Source: Pontivivens sp032464575 (GTDB taxonomy: Bacteria > Pseudomonadota > Alphaproteobacteria > Rhodobacterales > Rhodobacteraceae). From it: a stretch of 64,000 bases of DNA. The stretch is from the NCBI GenBank assembly GCA_032464575.1, contig JAWDKM010000001.1:434001-498000 (forward strand). Reading direction: 5' to 3'. The notes under the pieces are model-generated. The model did no database searches. It saw only the letters and a list, made by a program, of their open reading frames with translations, and was not told the origin of the DNA. A program made the translations under genes and the position numbers. Position 1 is the stretch's first letter, and every line of letters starts with the position of its first letter. This document shows positions 29,201 through 41,200 of the stretch, in pieces.

Positions 29201-32200
29201 GAGAACGCCACGCGCGCCCGCTGATCGCCGGTCCCCGTCGGATCGGCGAAGGCGAAGGTGACGGAGCCCGACACGGTGTCGAGGGCCGAGATCTCCACCG
29301 CATGACCTTGCGCCGTGTAGAGCGTGACCGTGTTGCCCTCAGCGATCTCGGAGGAGATGCGGGCGAAGGCGCGGGTTTCCGCACCACCGCCGAGCAGGTT
29401 CTGCTCGATATAAGTGAGCGTCCCGTCCGCCTGATCGGCGCCGAGGACCAGCACCGGTTGCGCACCGGCGGCCGTCGTCACGTCAACATCGATCGGCGGC
29501 GTCAGGGAAGTGCCACCCGGCACCAGATCGTAGAGAGTGGTGCCCGGCGCAAGCGTCGCGCCGGTCGACAGGGTGATCCCGGTCGAACTGATCGCCGTAA
29601 CCTCGACCGCCTGCGCGTTCTGCACGCCCGCGATCTCGCTGACGGCGAAGAGGATGACGCGATCGCCGTCCTTGAGCCGCTGCTCGATCTGCGCGGCGGG
29701 TCCCTCGGCGAGGTCGGCGGCGAAGTCCGCCTCGACGCCCACCCGGTAGGTGTAATCGGTGAGCAGCGCCGTGGTGACGTCGCCCGACACCGCCGGATCG
29801 CCCGCCAGTGCGGTCAGCGTCTGGCCGCCCGCCGTCATGCCGGTCACCCAGCGACCGGCGATCAGCTCCAGCACCGTCTGGGCGGATTCCACCTGTGACA
29901 CGCGGAAGAGGGAGCCGTCGGCAGCCTCCAGCAGCTCGCCGACAGACACACCGGAGAGGGTCGCGACCGTGACCTCGACCGGTACCTCGGCAGTGCGGGA
30001 GGAGGCGGTGGTGGCGTTCACCTGCCCGCCGCCGGAGGCGCCGAGGAACGTCTCCGCCGTCTCGATCTCGCCCGACAGGAGCTCGCCGGTGAAGGTGCCG
30101 AGCTGGGTGTCGATGCTGAGCACGCGCAGGATCGCCTCCCGCTCGCCGCCCGTGGGCAGGGTCAGGATGTCGCCCTCGGCCAGCGCCGACAGGTTGTCGC
30201 CGGCGAAGCTGATCGGCGTCGTTGTGGTCGCCGCAAGGCCCACAACCTCGAACGTCTCGCCATGCTCCGGCACACCGGTCGCATCCGAAAGGGTGAGCTT
30301 GCCCGTGGTGTGGGAGTAGGTCTGCACCGTCCCGATCACGCCCGACTGCGTGCCGCGCACGACCGTGACCTTCGGCACGATGGAGGCAACGGCGGCGGAG
30401 GCCTGGGCCAGCGTCAGCTCGATCAGGTCGAGGCCGACGACCAGCGCGCCGTCGCCCGGATCGGTGACGGTCCCGTCCAGCGTCACGGCGTTGGTCGAGT
30501 TCACCTCGATCCCGAACCGCTCCACACCCGCGCTCGCGCGCGTCAGCACCGTGTCGGAGCCGTCGCGCCCGTCGATCACCAGACGGCGCGTGAACTCGGT
30601 GACGGAGAACGTGTCGTCCGCCGAGGTGCCCGACAGCAAGAGCGTGTCGATGCCGCGGATCAGCTCGCGCTCGCTCAGCGTCACGGTGCCGGAGGCGTTC
30701 ACATGGCGCAGCTCCAGCGCCTCGCCTTCGGCGTCGAAGCGCACGCTTTCGCCGCTGGCGATGTGTGCCGCGCCGTCATGGACCAGCGTGTCGGTGCCCG
30801 AGAGGTCGAGGAACACGTCCGCGCCCAGCCCCGCATCGTAGTAATCGTCGCCCGCGCCGCCATCGAGGAGGTCGGCAAGCTCCGACCCGATCAGCCGGTC
30901 ATTGCCCGCGCCCGCCTGAACATGGCGGATCAACCCGTCGGACGAAGCCGGAACGCGGAAGGCGGATAGGTCGACGACGTCGTCGCCGCCGCCGGTCTCC
31001 ACCCGCACACCGTCCTGAGCGTCCGTGGTCTGGTAGTGGCCGCGCAGCTCGATCTCCTGCCGCGCGGTGCCGCTCGACAGACGGGTGGCAAGGTCTTCGT
31101 CCGTGCCGAAGCCCTGGTAGATCGTCCAGGTCGAGGAGGTCCCGACAGAGGCCTGCGCCCCGATCACGTCGTCGGCGTCGTCGCGCCCCACGATGCGCAC
31201 GAGGTCCGTGTCGACGTCATCGCCCTGCCCGGTGCCGAGCTCCAGCACGAGGCTGGTCGCGTCCACCGCAACCTCCGGCGCGTGGACGATCACGTTGTCC
31301 TCGCCCTCGCCCAGCGTCAGGTCGATGGTCTCGACGCCCGCGAGCTCCAGGATCTCCTGGATCGCGGCCTGCCAGCGGATGCGGGTGGCCGCATCCTCGC
31401 TGTCGATCTCCACCGTGTCGGCGGTCGTGCCGGTGGCGGTCCCGACGAAGAGGTCGGCGCCCGCGCCGCCCGTCATCTGGTCCTCGCCTTCGCCGACGGT
31501 CCACTCGATGCGGTCCGCACCGGTGCCGCCGGTGACCTTGTCGTCGCCCTTGCCGCCGATCAGCGTATTGTCGCCGGAGATGCCGCGCAGGTCGTCCGCG
31601 CCCTCGGCGCCCATCAGCGTGTCGTTGTCGGCACCGCCCTGCAGCGCGTCGTCGCCGATCTGGCCGAAGAGCGCATCGTCGCCCGCGTCGCCGAACAGGA
31701 AGTCGCCTTCGTACTGGCCGTAGAGCGCATCGCGGCCCGCGCCGCCATAGATGTAGTCCTTGCCGCCATAGCCGCGGCCGTTGGAGGTGCCGAAGGCCGC
31801 CACCTGCTCGTCGCCGTAGATGACGTCGTCGCCATCGTCGCCGAAGAGCTGGTCGTCGCCCTCGCCACCGGTGAGCGTGTCGCTGCCCGCGCCGCCGCGG
31901 AACGTGACCTTGCGCGCGCCGGTCTGCAGCAGCGTGTCGTCGCCCGCGCCGCCATCGACGAAGATCTCGGTATCGGCCTCGGAGATGAAGCTGTCATTGC
32001 CTTCGCCGAGGCGCACCCGGATCTTCCGGTCCTGCACGGTATCCGCGATGAAGATCCGGTCGTCGCCGCCCTGACCGTTGATCGAGATCTCCTTGACGTT
32101 CTCGAAGCGCTGCGTGGCGCCCGCCGCGTCGATCAGGATGCGGCCGTCGTTGGTCTGGTGCACCGTGATCCGGTCCGCCGCGTCGGAGGTGAAGACCGTC

Positions 32201-35200
32201 AGCACGCCGTTGCCGTCGACCTCGCCCAGCGGGGCAAGCTGGAAGTGCTTGTGGTAGTCGAAGCGCCAGATCAGCACATCCACCAGCGTCTTCTGGATGT
32301 CCACGATGGTGATCGTGGTGAAGAGGAGCTTCAGCTTGATCGAGACGAAGGCGTCGACCTTCGCCCGGAACTCCGCCGACACGTCGAAGAGGCCGAGCGG
32401 ATCGCGCTCCAGGATATAGGCGAGCTCGTCGACATAGACCTTGCCGTCATAGACGCCTTCGCGGTTCGCCACGTCGTTCAGGTCGAAGTCGATATCGCCG
32501 TAGATGCCGCCACGGATACCGGCCGCCACGCGCATGACGAGGTAGTTGCCGCCGATCTGCGCCGCTGCCGAGATCTCCAGATCGATCTCGAGCTCGGTGT
32601 TCTCCGACCCGTCATCGTTCCAATCGCGGGCGTGGAGACCGTAGGCGAGGTATTCCGGGCTCGACCAGCCGCTGTCGCGATAAAGGTTGAGGCCGCGGGT
32701 GTCGTAGCCGAAGGACAGGTTCGCGCGCGCCGTCACGGCCGCGGTGAAGCTGGCGCTCAGGAACGGCGCCCAGATCCAGATGTCCTTCGAGACGCGCGCC
32801 TCGATCTCCAGCGTCGGGACGTCGAAGACGACGAGGTCCACGTTGGACGCACCGGTGAAGATGCCGATGGCGGTCATCGGATCCTCGAGCACCGGGAAGC
32901 GCAGGCCCTCGACCCCCTTCAGCTTCGACAGGAAGCCCTGGGTCTGGCCCGACGCCTTCTTGCCGCCGCTGTTGGAGCTCGGGCGGTTGGTGGTCGCCGC
33001 GGCCTGGCCGCTCTTCGCCTGCGCCTGCGGATCGACCGCCTGCACCTGCGTCTGCTGGCGCTGCTGGTCGTTGTCGTACGTGACCTGCTGGCGCACGTCG
33101 CCCGCATCGCCGAACTTGTAGGAACCGAAGTTGATCATGACCCCGTCCGCGTCGGTCGGGATCGAGTTCACGATGTCAATGATAGCCTTCACAACCTTGA
33201 AGAACTTGACATATTTCGCCACGCCCTTCCCGCCGAACATCTCGATCATGTCGAGGACGGAAGTCGGCGCACCGAGGAGGTCGGAGACCATGGGCAGCGG
33301 ATCGACGATGGGCGACAGCGCGTCGGCGACCGGCTTCGTGATCTTCTGCACTTCCTTCAGGATCGGCGCCGCGAAGTCGGAGATGAAGGCCCCCAGATCG
33401 AGCCGCATGTCGGCGAGCTCGACCTCCGGCGCGTCACCGAACACCGCCTGATCCATCGGCTTCGACAGGTCGACCTTGGCGAAGACCTGGCTGTAGTGGA
33501 TGTCCGTGAGGAACCGCGGGAAGTCCGCGGAGCCGCCGAAGCTGGAGACCGCCGACAGGCTCACCTCCGCACCCGCGTCGAAGGTCGCGTTGAAGATGTC
33601 GGAGAACTTGATGCCCTTCAGCTCTTTCAGGAGCGAGAGGCGTCCGTCATCGGCAACCTTGCCGGAGTCGAGGATGTCGGCGGCGAGCTTCGCGGTCAGC
33701 TCCTTGTGGCCGTTCTTCCGCAGGTTCTCCATCTCGAACTGCAGGAAGCCGAGCTGGGCCGTCAGGCGCGCGTCGTCGTCGAGGTCCGCATAGGCCTCGA
33801 TCACCAGCTCCTCGGGCCGGTTCGGGTTCGCCTCGGTATCCACGTAGAAGTCGAGCGCGCCGTCGATGAAGCTGACCCCGAACCCGAGCGCGATGTCGTA
33901 CTGCATCCCGAAGGTGATGCCGACATCGCTGTCGAAGCTCAGCGGTAGGCCGGGCACGGAGCCCGCGAGATCCAGATCGACGTCGATCGGCGGGAAGATG
34001 TCGCCCATCGCCCGCATCTTGATAAGCAGGTCGTCATAGTTGTCGGTCAGGCTGACATCGACCTGATTGTAGTGGGTGATCGCGTTCCCGTCGGCATCGA
34101 CGAAGTTGATGCCGGTGGCGTCGTTCACCTCCTCGAACAGTTCGAAGAGCGCGAATTGCAGGAGGTCCACGGTGGTGAATTCCCCGCCGTTCTTCGCCTT
34201 CTCCGCCTTGATGAGCGACGAGAGGTCGCCGAGCGCCCCGTTCACCGGATCGATCAGGGTGGAGGAGATGAAGTCCGCCCCCTTCGACAGCGCATCGCCC
34301 ACGAAGGGCAGGTCGAGCTGGAAGATCGGCGCGCGGCGCATCTGCGCATCGAGCGCGGTCAGCAGCTTCTCCAGCCCCTCGACCAGCAGCAGCGGATCCT
34401 CGATGAACATGCCGAGGCCCATCTGGGGCATCGGGTTCGGGATGTAGTAGGTGATGTAGTCGGCCGGGTTGTCGGCCGTGAGCAGGTTCGACAGGTCGTA
34501 GCCCAGGAAGATCGCGTTGCGCTGCACGAAGTCCGGCAGGTCGCCGTCCTGGTACTTCGCATAGCGGTTCGCCTCCTGAGCCAGCCATTCGTCGGTCACC
34601 AGCGCATCCGAGCCGGTCAGCGGGTTGGAGCGGACCGGGAAGTAGGTCGGCACCATCAGCGCCGCCTGCCCCGCGATCTTGGCACTCGCGGTGGCGAGGT
34701 TGCCGGCAGCGGCACCGGTCAGCACCACGTCCTGATCGAGGCTGTATTCGAGCCGCGCCGCACCATCATCCTTGATCGACCCGTCGGCGTTCAGCTCCAC
34801 ATCGCCGTCCGCATCGATGGCGAGCGTCGCATCGAGCACGGTCGCCGCGATCTCGGCGCCCGGGATGAAGGTGAGACCGGCGCTCAGCTCGGCCTCCGCC
34901 ACGTGGGCGCGCGCGCCCATGTCGACGAATACGCCGGTACCTTCCTTGACCGTCACGGTCGGGTTCGGATTGCCGAAGGTGTCGAATTCAACACCGAAAC
35001 CGCCCTTGAGGCCCAGGTCGAAGTCGAGCTGCAGGTCGATCGGCGCGATCTCCAGCTCGATATCGACGCCGAGCGCGCGGAGCGCATTGAGCTCCGCATT
35101 CGGCAGGTAATCCTGCGGCTTGATCCGCTTGGTGAAGCTGTTCTGGACGTTGAGCCCGTGCGCGAGGCCAAGCGCGATCAGCCCGATATCGAAGTCGAGC

Positions 35201-38200
35201 GCGAGGCCGTTGGCGACCGGCGTGCCGCCATCGTCGGTGAAGGTCAGCCGCGCTTCGAGCAGCAGCGACTTCTTCAGGTCCTCCTGCTGCGCCGCGCTCA
35301 GCCCGTTGTCGGCACCGAAGTTGGCGAAGAGCGCATCGGCGAGCGCGTCGTTCAGCGCCGCGAGGTTTCCATCGCCGGTGGCCGCGGCGATGATGTCGTC
35401 CGCAGCGGCGTCGAGCAGGTCGAGGATGTCGTTGACCCGCATCATCTCATCGATGGAGCGTTCGACCAGCGGGATGTCCGCCGTCAGCACCTGCTGCGCG
35501 ATGTCGGTCTTGGTGATCGACACGAAGGTCTTGATGGCTTTCGCTACGGCAGCGAAGTCGAAGGTCGTGGCACCCAGGTTCTGGATGTCGCGCAGGATGC
35601 TCTCGTCGAGCGAGGCGATGCCGTCGGCCAGCGTGAACTGCAGGTAGACGAAGTTGTCCGCCGCCCCGGTCGCGAAGTCGCCCGAAGTCGCCGCGGTGAA
35701 CGCCGGTGCCGCCAGCCCATTCGTCGGCAGCGGGTTGAAGGAGATGTCGAGGTCGAAGAGCTTGGTGGAGAACGCATCGACGCCGATGCCCGCGAAGTCG
35801 AGCTCGCCGAAGACCGGCGCACGCACCTCGAACCGCTCCTCCGACTTGATCTCGACCGCCATGCCTTCCAGACCGAAGACCTTGCCATCGACACCCAGAC
35901 CGGTCGCGACCAGCTTGTCGGCGGCGTTGCGGAAGATCCGCTCATCCGTGCCGTCGGTCGTGTTGCCGAGACCCACCTTCAGCGTCTTGGTCGTGTCATC
36001 CCCGGTCATGCCGAGGCGGAGCTTCTCCACGTTCGTGGTGTTCGTCGTGACCGCCACCGCACCGCTGAAGAGCGAGGCCTCGAGCGCTGCCGCCAGCAAT
36101 TCGGTGTCGAGATCGACATAGGCCGCCGTGCCGGAGCCCAAGAAGACGAGCGGCGTCGCGATGTTCTCGAGGTTCACACCGATGTCGATGCGCAGCCCCG
36201 CGGTGAGGCCCAGATCGACCTCGATCTCGCCCGCCAGTTCGACGAGGTTCTGCAGCTCAGTCGGCAGGCCCGCCTGGGCCAGCAGCGCCGCGAGCGACAC
36301 GTCGAGGTCCAGCGTCTCGGTAAAGCCCTTCGCGATGTCGATGCCGATGACGAGGTCGTTGCGGTCGCCGTCGCCGCCATAGTCAACGCGCGCGATCTTG
36401 GCGCGCGCATCCGCACCCTCGCCCGCATCGAAGCCGAGCTTCGCAAGCTCCTTGTCGAGGATGTCCTGCAGCTCTAGGAACGATCCGTCGAGATTGGCGA
36501 CCGCGTTCTCGATCGTGCGGAACACGTCCACCAGCCCCAGCTTGGAGTCGATGGAGAAGCCGAGCACCGGCAGCTCCGCCGTCAGCGCCGTGTTGCCGAG
36601 CTGGCCCGGCGTGGTGAAGTTGGAGCTGACCTCTTCGATCAGTTCCAGAAGCTCCGTCAGCGACAGCGCGCCATCGAAGTCCATCGCACCCAGCAGCGCG
36701 CCCTTGAGGTCGATGTCGGGCAGCGTGATATCGAAGCTCGGCAGGCCGATCGCGGGCAGGCCCGGCAGATCGGGCAGGTCCGGCAGGCTCAGCGGCAGGT
36801 CTGGCAGCGTGATGCCCGGCAGGCTGGGCAGGCTCGGCAACGTGATCGACGGCAGGTCCGGCAGATCCGGCAGGTCGAAATCGGGCAGCCCCGGCAGGTT
36901 CGGCAGGTCGAGGCCGGGCAGCGAGAAGAGCCCTGGCAGTGCGAAGTTCGGCAGGTCCGGCAGCGTCGGGATGCCGATGCCGAAATTGATCGACGGCAGG
37001 TCGAAATCGATGTCGAAGGTCGGGATCTCGACCGGCGGCAGCTCGATATCCGCCACGGCGCCGGAGACCTCCAGCGGCAGGGCGAAGCGCATCCGCAGCC
37101 CGCTGAACGTGGTCGACACAGCCGGCGGCACCGCGGCCGCGTCCGTGTTCGCCGTGCCCTCGACATTCCAGAAGCGCGCGACGTTATTCAGGCCGGTCTC
37201 ATCCGCGCCGAAGCTGTTGTCGCCGTCCGCGTCCTGCCCCGCATAGAGCAGGTAGTCCGCGCTGTCCTGCCCCACCGGGCGCAGGGAGAAGTAGATCGGG
37301 TCGTCGACGAGCGTGAGGCCCGCCCCCTCGAACAGGTCGGAGATCGCGCCGATGCTCGCGGGCGTCGATACAGTCCACTGGGCGGACTCCCCCATCGAGA
37401 CGGCAGCACTCTCGATGCCGAGCGTGCGGCGGTCCTTCTTGAAGGTGATGTCGTCCGTGTCGACGGTCACGCCGCCGATGTCGATCGTGGCTCCGCTCAG
37501 CGCGGTTTCGAGCGCGGTCAGGTCGTCGCCGGTGGCGAAACGGAAGGTGACGCCCTCCGCCGTCACGATCACCTGCGCCGGGGTCAGCGTGCTGCCCCCG
37601 AAGTCCATCGCGTCGAGCGTCGGCACCGCGGCCGCGGTGTATGCCGCGGACACCTCGACCGCGCCGCTCTCAAGCATCAGAAGCTCGACGGTGCCCGCCT
37701 GCCGGTCGAGCGCGGTCACGCGGTACGCCGTGGAGCCGTCGGTCCAGACCTGCCCGGGCCCGAGCGTCTCCAGCAGGCTCGTCGCCGTCGCCGCCGTCTG
37801 GACCCCGCCGCTGCCATCGCTGATCGCGAGGGAGGCGGTGAAGCGGCTACCGTCCGCGTTCACGCCGAGGTTGGAGAGGATCGCGTGGCCGCCCGGCAGC
37901 GTCAGCTCATCGCCGTTCTGCAGCGTCAGCGGCAGGTCGTAGGACACGAGCTGCACCTGCGGGACCACGTCGCCGGTGAAGGCGACGACCAGCACGTCAT
38001 TCGCGAGCGGATCGACATCGGCGACGATCACGGCGGTCAGCCCGTCGCCCAGATTGATGATCGTGCCACGCGCCAGCGCCGCGACACCGGATACGTCGCG
38101 ATCCATCTTCAGCGCCGCGATGCCGCTATCGGCGTTCAGCGTCAGACCCTGAATGACTGCACCGCCCGCGAGCGCCAGCCCGTCGAGCACGCGGACCGTC

Positions 38201-41200
38201 CCGTCCGACAGCTTCAACGTGGAGGTCGACGCAAGCTCCGGCGTTCCGGGCCAGTCGTCGAGGCCGCCGGTCCAGTTCTCCGCCGGATCCTCGACATGGA
38301 CGCGCAGCTTCTCGGTACCTGCATCGGTCACGATCTCGGAGGCGATGATGCTGCCCGCGCGATCCGAATAGGTGATGGCGGTGCCGAGCTCCGGCTTGCC
38401 GTCGGTCACCCGCAGCTTCATCCAGCCATCGGTGTTGCCCACCGTTCCGGGGAAGTAGCTTTCCACGGTGAAATAGGCGCTGCCCTGCTGGAGCTGCTTG
38501 CCCACCAGGTCGCTGTAATCGGTGTCGCCGGGCAGGTTGCTCAGCGTCATGGTGCCGGCGTCGAGCGCGATCTCCGCCCCGTCCGCGATGGCCACCTTGC
38601 CGGAGGCGACGCCGAGGTCGAGGGAGGTCTCGCCCTTCGGGATCAGCTTCAGCGCCTCGACGGCGACGGACAGCCCCGTCATCTCGCCGATGAAGACCTG
38701 CGCGGGCGGACGCTCGCCCACCGGCACGCTGAGATCGAGGCCGAAGATCACGTCGAAGCGCATCTCGGCCTTCGCCTTCGCCTTGACCGTCGCCCCGGCG
38801 GAGAAGGCCAGCGGGCCGAGATCGGCGCCGCCCAGCAGCTCCTCGGACAGGTCGTCTTGATCGACATCCATGCTGACTTCGCGGTCGAAGCCATAATCCG
38901 TGACCGCCATGGTCAGGCGGAGCTTGTCCGTGGTGCCGCCCTGGGTCTCGTAGGGCTCCAGAGCCACGGCGACGGTCGGCGCCGTGCCGTCGGAGGGCAG
39001 GATCGCCTCCAGCGCGTCGGTCAGCAGGCTTTCGAGCTTGGTGAGCGAGGCCGCGGGCGCATCGCGCAGGGCCGCGATCTCGTCGCGGATGCCGCCGATG
39101 CCGGTGAGGTCCGCCAAGCTCTTGTTGAGGAACGGCAGCTCCGCATCGATGAGGCCGCCCTGCCCGTCGGTGCCCATCATGACGTCAAGCGCCATCAGGA
39201 TGCCGTCGATCACCTGCGCGTAGCTCAGCCCCTCCTTGAGGGAGGCGATGTTGCCCGCGACTTCGCGGTAGCGGTCGGTGAGGTAGGTGGAGAGCGCATC
39301 GGGCACCGTGACCTCGGGCAGCGCGACGTTCGCGCCCTCGAAGTTCGCGCGCGCCGACACGATGCCGGTGGCGAAGTCGCTCGCGGACAGGCGGATCGTC
39401 ATGGGCAGGAAGAGCCCGATCTCGCCGCTCGCCTGCGCACTGAGGCTGATGGCGTCGGCCTCGCGGGCCAGCGTGTCGCCCGTCACTTCGCTGGCGCCGG
39501 AGCCGGAGGTCGCGCGGAACGCACCCGTCTGGTCGAAGGCCACCGTGATCTCGCCGGTGCCGATGGACAGGATCCGCCCGGTGCGCCCGTCCGCGGTGGT
39601 GAAGTCGTCACCTGCGGTCAGGCCCGCCGTGTCGGTCTCGATGGTCTCGGCCACGTAGAGCGCGATCGTCGCGGACCCGTCGGAGAGGCCCACGACCGTG
39701 CCCTGCTGACCCGTCACGCTGCCGGTCACCACGTCACCGAGGCGCAGGCCCGCGCCATCGGTCGCCACGATCTGGTAGCGCGCGGCGCTCAGGGTCGCCG
39801 CGTCCGCCGTCACGGCGGTGTCGGTGGTCACGCGGCGCAGCACGGCCTCGTCCCCGTCGGATGCACCGTCGATCGCAGCACCCGCATCCGTGTCCACATC
39901 GGCGGAGAAACCGGTGGCATCGGCCGCGGTGACCGTCAGCAGGATGCCCGCGAACTGAACCTTGTCGCCGACTTGCGCATCGCCGAAGGCGGTGCTGGCG
40001 ATGGTGACCTCGGCCCCAGCCGCGCCGGTGAAGTCCAGCTCCTCATATTGGGCCGGTGCGCTCTCATCGACCGTGGTCGTCGCGGGGTCATCGGCGACCG
40101 CCGCCGCCGTCTCGCGCCGCAGCACCCAGCCATCGGTCGGATCGAACCCGGTGCGGTCGAAATCGGCTCCGGTCCAGGTGAGCGTCCCACCATCCTCGCT
40201 CAGGCTGGAGGAGACGAGGTTCAGCGTCGAACCGTCCTTCCAATAGAGCTCGTAGTCGGAGATGTCGGCGGTCAGCGTCACGCCGCTGATGTCGAGGCCC
40301 AGCGTCCGCGTGATGTCGCCGCTCTCCACCGTGTCGGTGGCCAGCGTGGTCCGGGTGACGGGGACGAACTGCCCAGCTCCGGCAAAGCCCGCAGCGCCCT
40401 CGCCGAGCAGGAGCATCCCGTTCTCGGTGCCGAGGATCCGCGCCTCGACACTGCCGCCGCCCACGGTCTGCCGCACATGGGTGGCACCCGCGAAGTCCGC
40501 CGGATCGACGTCGAGCAGCCAGCCGCCCGTGATCTCGGAGGCCGTGATCGCGCTCGTCTCCGATGCGGAGCCGAGGCCGACATAGCCGCGCCCGTCCGCA
40601 TCGACGATGCCGACGCTGATGCTCGCCTGACCCGCCTGATCGGCCACGTTGGAAAGCGGTCCGAGCTCCGCCGCGAGGCTCGCGACATAAAGCGTGCCGG
40701 ACGGAATCCCCCCGTCGAGTGCGCGCAGCTCCACCGTGCCGCGCCCGCGATCGTGGGACGTCACCTCGAACCAGTGCGCCCCGTCCGTGAGCAGTCGCAC
40801 CTGATCGAGCCAGTCGCCGATCCGGTTCGCGTCCGCGCCGACATTGACCGTGATCCGCTCCACACCCGGCACCAGCGCGCCGACCGTGGCCGAGTCGACC
40901 GTCAGCAAGGGGGCGGCCAGCGTGTCGCCCGCCACCGGCAGGCCGTCATGGCCGACCGCGCGCAGCCAGAGGCCGGTCACCGTGGCATCCGTCACCTCGA
41001 AGATCCGGCCGGTGCCGTCGATCAGGTAGGTCCCCTCCAGCATCGACAGCGCGACACCGGCGGTCGCTTCGACCAGCGTGCGCGTCGTGCCGTCCGTGCC
41101 CACGCGGCTGCCCTCGATGGCGCCCAGCGTGACGTCGCCGGTCAGCGTCGAGACGGCACCGCCGAAGGTGCCCTGCGCGACCTCCTGCCCGTCGCTGAAT

